Origin: Lathyrus oleraceus
Lineage: Eukaryota > Streptophyta > Magnoliopsida > Fabales > Fabaceae
Assembly: GCF_024323335.1 (NCBI RefSeq)
Contig: NC_066584.1
Span: forward strand, 420,895,819 to 420,959,818
DNA length: 64,000 nt
Direction of reading: 5' to 3'
The notes below the pieces were generated by a model, which saw only the letters and a list, made by a program, of their open reading frames with translations, ran no database searches and had not been told where the DNA came from. Positions 59,393 to 64,000 of the stretch are shown piece after piece. A program made the position numbers and the translations under genes. Each line of letters begins with the position of its first letter. Position 1 is the first letter of the stretch.

Positions 59393-61237
59393 CTAATTGA
59401 CAGAACAAATTCGACACCTATCGTGGTCGTGCTCATAATGGCTATAGTCACACAGCAAACGATGCATCTCAACCAGCGATTGTCGGATATGACTAACATA
59501 TTTGACCTTGTACTTGCCAGGACAGCCCTGAACCATATTGACAGATTTCCCATGCTCGGGCAATGGGTTCTTCTTCACATTCGTACCTACGTCCTCGAAA
59601 AATAAAATCCCACTTCTCACAAGGTCTTGCACCTTGGTCTTTAAGGGATAACAATTTTCCACGTCATGTCCGGGAGCACCGGAATGATATATGCAGTGAA
59701 GCTCAGACTTGTACCACCACTGGGGGTTAGCAGGTACAGCGGGAGGGTCTCGTGGAGTGATTAACTTTCTATCAATCAAATATGGATAGAGTTCAACATA
59801 AGTCATCGAAATTGGATCAAATGTGACCCTCTTCCTCTCGTAGCTGGTGATGGTATTGTTGTTATTGCGAGGTTGGTAGGCCGGTTGTTGTGGATGCTGC
59901 TGTTGTTGCTGATAATGCTGAGATTGTTGTGGTTGATATTGTTGGGCTTCTCTGAAAACAGGTGCTATGTGAGCCACCTGATGCTGGTTGTTATTTGGGC
60001 GGGCAGTCTTCCTCTTCACAGAGGGTCTTCTCTTGATATGGGAAGACACGACATGTGCCTCTCCCTCCTTCTTCTTTGCAAAGCTTCCACATCTCTTTGC
60101 TGAAGAGCCTTCATCTCTAGTTAAACGTCCTTCACGGACCCCCTCTTCCAGTCTCATTCCCATATTCACCATCTCGGTGAAGTCTGAGGGAGAACTGGCT
60201 ATCATTCTCTCATAGTAGAATGAACTCAAGGTCTTCAAAAAGATCTTGGTCATCTCTTTCTCCTCAAGGGGTGGTACTATTTGAGCTGCCAACTCGCGCC
60301 ACCTCTGGGCGTATTCTTTGAAGGTCTCTTTCTCTTTCTAGGACATTGCCCTCAGTTGGTCCCTATTAGGAGCCATATCCATATTATACTTATACTTCTT
60401 GATGAAGGCCTCACCAAGATCATTGAAAGAGCGGATGTTCGAACCTTCCAGACCCATGTATCACCGAAGAGCGGCACCGAACAGACTGTCCTGGAAATAG
60501 TGGATGAGTAATTGGTCATTGTCAGTTTACATCGACATCTTGCGAGCATACATCACAAGATAGCTGAGAGGGCATGTGTTTCCCTTATACTTCTCAAAGT
60601 CAGGTACTTTGAATTTAATAGGGATTTTCAAGTTGGGCACAAGGCACAACTCAGCAGCACTTTTACCAAAGAGGTCCTTTCCCCTCAGAGTATTCAGTTC
60701 CTTGCGAAGCTCAACGAATTGATCTTTCATGTCATCCATATTATCATAAACATCTGGACCTTCAAATGGTTTAGAATGGTAGATGGTGTCTTCAACTCTT
60801 GGTAATGTGTGCACAACGGGAGGTGGCACTGAAAGGACCGGGCTAGATGCCGGCAAAGAAGCAAGGGTAGGAGCAAAACCTTTTGGCATGAAATTCGCAG
60901 GCATTCCCCACGGGAACCCGGCCGACATATATGGCGCAAAGTGGGTTGTTGCAGCAGGCACAACAGAAGTCACGACCTCAGAAATAATCGTCGTCTCGGG
61001 AGGAGTTGTAGGTGTTGAGGAAGACTGGCTCTGGGCAACCATGAATGACTCCATCAGGGTAGTCAGTCTGGCTACTTCCTCCTTCAGCTCGCGGTTCTCT
61101 TGTTCCAAATGATCCATCAGTCTAGATGAGTTGGCTCTGGTGTAGTACCGGTGAGTCAGCTTGTCTTCAAAATAAATGAAGGACACAGAGTTAGACCATA
61201 GGACAAGAAGCCTGGAACAAAACCTGCTTATGCACAT
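59393..61237 (-). pseudogene. gag: gag of element D (four nonsense codons)
   Basis: One frame with TAA 60529-60527, TGA near 60468, TAG near 60340 and TAG 59395-59393. The N-part has a coiled coil (MDHLEQENRELKEEVARLTT) and a Pro/Thr-rich linker. The core has LFGKSAAELCLVPNLKI, FEKYKGNTCPLSYLVMYARKM, LLIHYFQDSLFGAALR, LGEAFIKKYKYNMDMAPNRD and YAQRWRELAAQIVPP. A basic region, a Gln/His-rich tract and a zinc-knuckle variant CIYHSGAPGHDVENC follow (CX2HX5HX4C, His for the second Cys). CSRLL near the start is shared with C. Confidence 0.88.
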
Positions 61238-61456
61238 GATGCATGCAATGCTTGTGCATATGATTTGTTTTTATATCAGAGGAACTTTAGAGTTTTATTT
61301 GCAAATTTTGGGAAATATTAAACATTTATCTCATATGGAACATAATATCTGGAAAATATTTTTACATCAAAGAAGTACAACTTTGGTAACCAAATATAAT
61401 ACAAGAGAGAAGGAAAATGATCATCCTATGGATCCCTAGAAACAATCATCTAAAGC
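61238..61456 (-). other. ORF1-gag spacer of element D
   Basis: AT-rich, without a gene. TGATGCATGCAATGC-like sequence lies next to the gag start (61228-61262). Confidence 0.5.
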
Positions 61457-62851
61457 TCAAGAGACTGGAAGATAAGATGCACGAAGCTTCTTCACCTCCT
61501 CCTCGTAGGATGCCTCCATATCTGCATTTTCCTTGGCGAGTCGATCGTACTTCCTCTTCCAAAACCTGGAAGACTGAGGAAGTAGAGAAGTCCACGCATT
61601 ATTAGGATCATCAATAACCTAATTCTCGAGGAACTCTATCAAAGCATCCTTCTTCTTGATCTGCTGAAGCAACTCCTCTCGTTCACGGATCCAAGCACGT
61701 GAACGGTCTTCGTCTCTCAACTCCTCTACTTCTTGGTCAGGGAGGGTTGAAGGCCCAACCACAACCAAAGGTGTAGGTCTCGGATACTCGTAGAGCATGA
61801 GGTATTCAGCAGCTCTCCTCCTAACCCAAGAAGTATAAGGCTCCAAAGCGATACAATTCTTCGGTCCCAGCAGCTTCCTTCCTTTCCTATGGATCTTGCG
61901 CCAAGCGCGGGCCATCCTGCCTTTCAAGCCTTGGGGATCTTTACCCTCCTGAAAGAACACACCCTCTAACAGAATGTTATTAGGTTTATCTTTTAGGGAG
62001 AACCCAAGCTGACGATGTGCCAAGATAGGGTTGTAGCTAATCCCACCACATGTACCAAGAAGAGGCACACCATCATACACACGGTTGTACCAGCAGATAT
62101 CATCATTAGTGAGAGACATAAGTCTCATGGACCACCGTAGACATCCTTTATTTTCCTTGAAGGCGACCGTCTGCGGCAAGTGAGAAATAAATCACTTGTA
62201 CAACAGAGGCAAACAACACACAATGGTACCACCACCCTTTGCATTCCTCATATGCAAAGAAAAGTAAGTGTCACCCAACAGAGTCGGAACGGGATTAAGA
62301 GTAGAGAAAATCCTAATAGCGTTCACATCCACAAACTTGTCGATATTGGGGAATAACACTAGCCCATAGATGAGAAGTACAAATATGGCCTCAAACACGT
62401 CCTCACTCATGGCCTTCCCATACATAGTAGCTTGAGCAATGTGGAACTCAGACGGGAGACCTTGAATTCCACCTTAGGTAGTCATATGAGCACCAACCAG
62501 AGCTTCATCTATATGCAACATATCAGTGATCTCCTGAGAAGTAGAAATACTCTCTAAGCCACTGAATGGCAACTGGGCTAGGATAGGTATACCCATAAGA
62601 TAGGCATACTCCTCAAGTGTAGGCAAAAGCTGGAAATCCAGAAAAGTGAAGCAATGATACAAGGGATCATAAAATTGCACCAATACACTCATCAATCCTT
62701 TGTCCACCTGAGTAGTTAGAAGAGAAAGAAGCTTCCCAAAACGAGCTTTGAAACCCAAGGGATCTAGTACATAGGATGTCAAATTCATTAACTCTTTCAA
62801 GTTGGATTGTCTGAAACTGTACTTCTTTGTATTCCTTCTTTGTCTTTCCAT
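61457..62851 (-). pseudogene. Ogre ORF1 of element D (three nonsense codons)
   Basis: 465 codons from ATG 62851 (MERQRRNTKKYSFRQ) to TGA 61459-61457. Blocks: FYDPLYHCFTFLDFQLLPTLEEYA, VLLIYGLVLFPNIDKFVDVNAIRIF, NPVPTLLGDTYFSLHMR, CCLPLLYK, RLMSLTNDDICWYN, VPLLGTCGGISYN and HRQLGFSL, with a charged, probably coiled-coil C-terminus. In-frame stops at 62476-62474, 62194-62192 and 61621-61619. This start is preferred over the upstream in-frame ATG 62962, because the upstream part is Lys/His-rich, unlike C's, and passes through the CATGCA cluster. Function unknown. Confidence 0.82.
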
Positions 62852-63747
62852 GTCTAAAAATTTGCAAATAGACCTCTTAAGTTCCTTGAAATTTTTCTTA
62901 TTATTTTGATGATATGGATGCAAATGGGTGCATGAATGCATGAATGCAACAATCACTTTCAAGGATCAAGCAAAGCACACCAAACAAAGGTCATGGGATG
63001 GATCATGTTATCCTTAATATCAATCATCCATTTTGGTGGATCATGATTTACACCTTATCAACACCCAAGTTCCATTGATATTAAGGATACGTGAACGGAT
63101 CAACCATGAATCAAGGGTTTGTTGCAAGTCACGAGCATGGAGTCTCGGTTAAGAACCACCCAAAGGGAGTGTACTAGGGTTTAACCTGCCAAACATGTTC
63201 TACAAGAGGTTCCCATAGTCATCATCCCATCTTTCGGATATTATCGGAGAAACGACTACTCGTATTCCAAAAATATTCTCAAGAGAGACTCTTATGAGTG
63301 TAGTATCGCGTAACAATCGTATCAAATCTTACACTTGAACGACTTTCGCACTACATCCTAAGAATAGGCCAAGATGGGCATGTAAACTAAGGTCCTTGGC
63401 TTCAAAGGTCTATATTGGAAAGAGTAATGTCTAACCACAACTACTTGTGTGACATTATTGATCCCAACATGACCTCCACCAAGTGAATGGACTTGCAAGT
63501 CAACTTGCTAAGGAATAACTCCACACAAGTCAACAAGATTATGCCATTCTCGTATCCTAAGTGCACTCGAGTTCGGGTATAGAACTCATCTCACAAACAT
63601 CACCAAGCATACAAAGAATTAATATTCAAGCAATTCAATCATTACATACAATACAGTAATCCCAAATTGCACAAAAATATGTCACAAAACAATATACAAT
63701 ACAATACAACAAACTATGAAAAGTAGGCAAAACCCACTAGGCAAATG
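62852..63747 (-). other. Leader of element D, non-coding
   Basis: About 900 bases between PBS and ORF1. It holds a TGCATGAATGCATGAATGCA cluster (62907-62949) and an inverted pair of TATCAATGGAAC/ATTGATATTAAGG-type phrases near 63010-63090. No gene seen. Confidence 0.6.
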
Positions 63748-63765
63748 TCCCCAGCAAAGTCGCCA
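63748..63765 (-). other. Primer binding site of element D
   Basis: Minus strand TGGCGACTTTGCTGGGGA, six bases after the LTR end. One base differs from C's PBS. Confidence 0.88.
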
Positions 63766-63771
63766 CTTTTC

Positions 63772-64000
63772 TGTAGCGGGGTATTCGTTACCATTAGAGA
63801 TATTGATTAAATCCAAGGTAAACCATACAAGTCGAGTCGCCACCGCACTTCTATTTATCCAAAGGAATGGTTAGAAAGCGAACAAAAACCTAAAAGTTTT
63901 ATCAAATCAAAAACTAGTAAAAATGTCAGAGATCTGGGTAAGGGGGTTGGTTATGCAATGGGAAGGTTTTAAGCACCCAAAACATCCTAGGTACTCCTAG
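63772..64000 (-). repeat. 5' LTR of element D (cut by window end)
   Basis: The last 229 bases of the LTR, matching 28833-29061 with four differences by eye. It includes GCGGTGGCGACTC on the minus strand (63846-63834). Confidence 0.92.

Larger units (their letters stand above)
28833..64000 (-). mobile_element. Element D: Ogre-like element inserted in INT of A
   Basis: Minus-strand element whose two LTR ends are visible: TGTAGCAGGGTATTCG at 28833 and TGTAGCGGGGTATTCG at 63772. Over the 229 comparable bases they differ at four places by my reading. The order from right to left is 5' LTR, PBS (63748-63765), leader, ORF1, gag, PR, intron, RT, two RNase H domains and INT, which is interrupted by C and resumes at 34807, then 3'-UTR and 3' LTR. 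Stops break every ORF but fewer than in A. The insertion sits in the INT codon region FTKWVEAASY of A. Confidence 0.9.

Noticed and set aside
1..64000. A host plant gene or a new defence or biosynthetic system
   Set aside because: Every stretch with protein similarity is gag, PR, RT, RNase H, INT or Ogre ORF1; the rest is LTR, UTR or repeat.

Overview
The window is plant repetitive DNA. I see no host gene, no rRNA or tRNA gene and nothing bacterial. It is a nest of long LTR retrotransposons. They have the Ty3/gypsy domain order gag-PR-RT-RNaseH-INT, an extra ORF1 upstream of gag, an intron-like gap between PR and RT, a second RNase H, a PBS beginning TGGCGACT and a repeat-rich 3' untranslated region. 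That combination is the Ogre group of the Tat lineage. Such dense nesting suggests a large legume genome (tribe Fabeae: pea, vetch, Lathyrus, lentil). This assignment rests on family knowledge, not on a database search.

Layout, outermost first. (Z) Bases 1 to about 1190 look like 3'-UTR of an older minus-strand element, with a 118-bp tandem repeat. (A) A plus-strand element starts near 1190: 5' LTR to 5675, PBS 5684-5700, ORF1 6650-12800, gag 13009-15007, PR to 16573, start of RT to 17156, then RT/RNaseH/INT 26910-28832. Its ORF1 is split by a 4,711-bp solo LTR (7282-11992, TSD GATAG). Its RT is split by the remains of a minus-strand LTR (H, ending at 26909). H had already received a 1.34-kb solo LTR of another family (TSD CATAT), and the pair was then tandemly triplicated. 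(D) A minus-strand Ogre lies in A's integrase, from its 3' LTR at 28833 to its 5' LTR at 63772, which runs off the window. (C) A second minus-strand Ogre (34808-54828) lies in D's integrase. C has a complete 5' LTR (51903-54828), PBS, ORF1, gag, PR, RT, RNaseH, INT and 3'-UTR. Its 3' LTR end is not normal: 34808-39097 is a copy of 51903-57745 (C 5' LTR plus flanking D RT/RNaseH) with 1,587 bp missing inside.

All coding regions are broken. A is worst; C is best preserved, with isolated nonsense codons and one 1-nt deletion in pol. An intact copy would use ORF1 (unknown role), Gag to build particles, PR to process Gag-Pol, RT and RNase H to make cDNA from an Arg-tRNA-type primer, and INT to insert it. 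Pol would be reached by splicing out a short intron.

The observations most worth checking are in untranslated RNA. First, an array of hairpins with compensating stem changes lies directly after the integrase stop codon in both C and D. Second, dozens of 3'-UTR repeats are complementary to the element's own PBS. Third, the PR stop codon is embedded in a phase-2 splice donor in all three elements.
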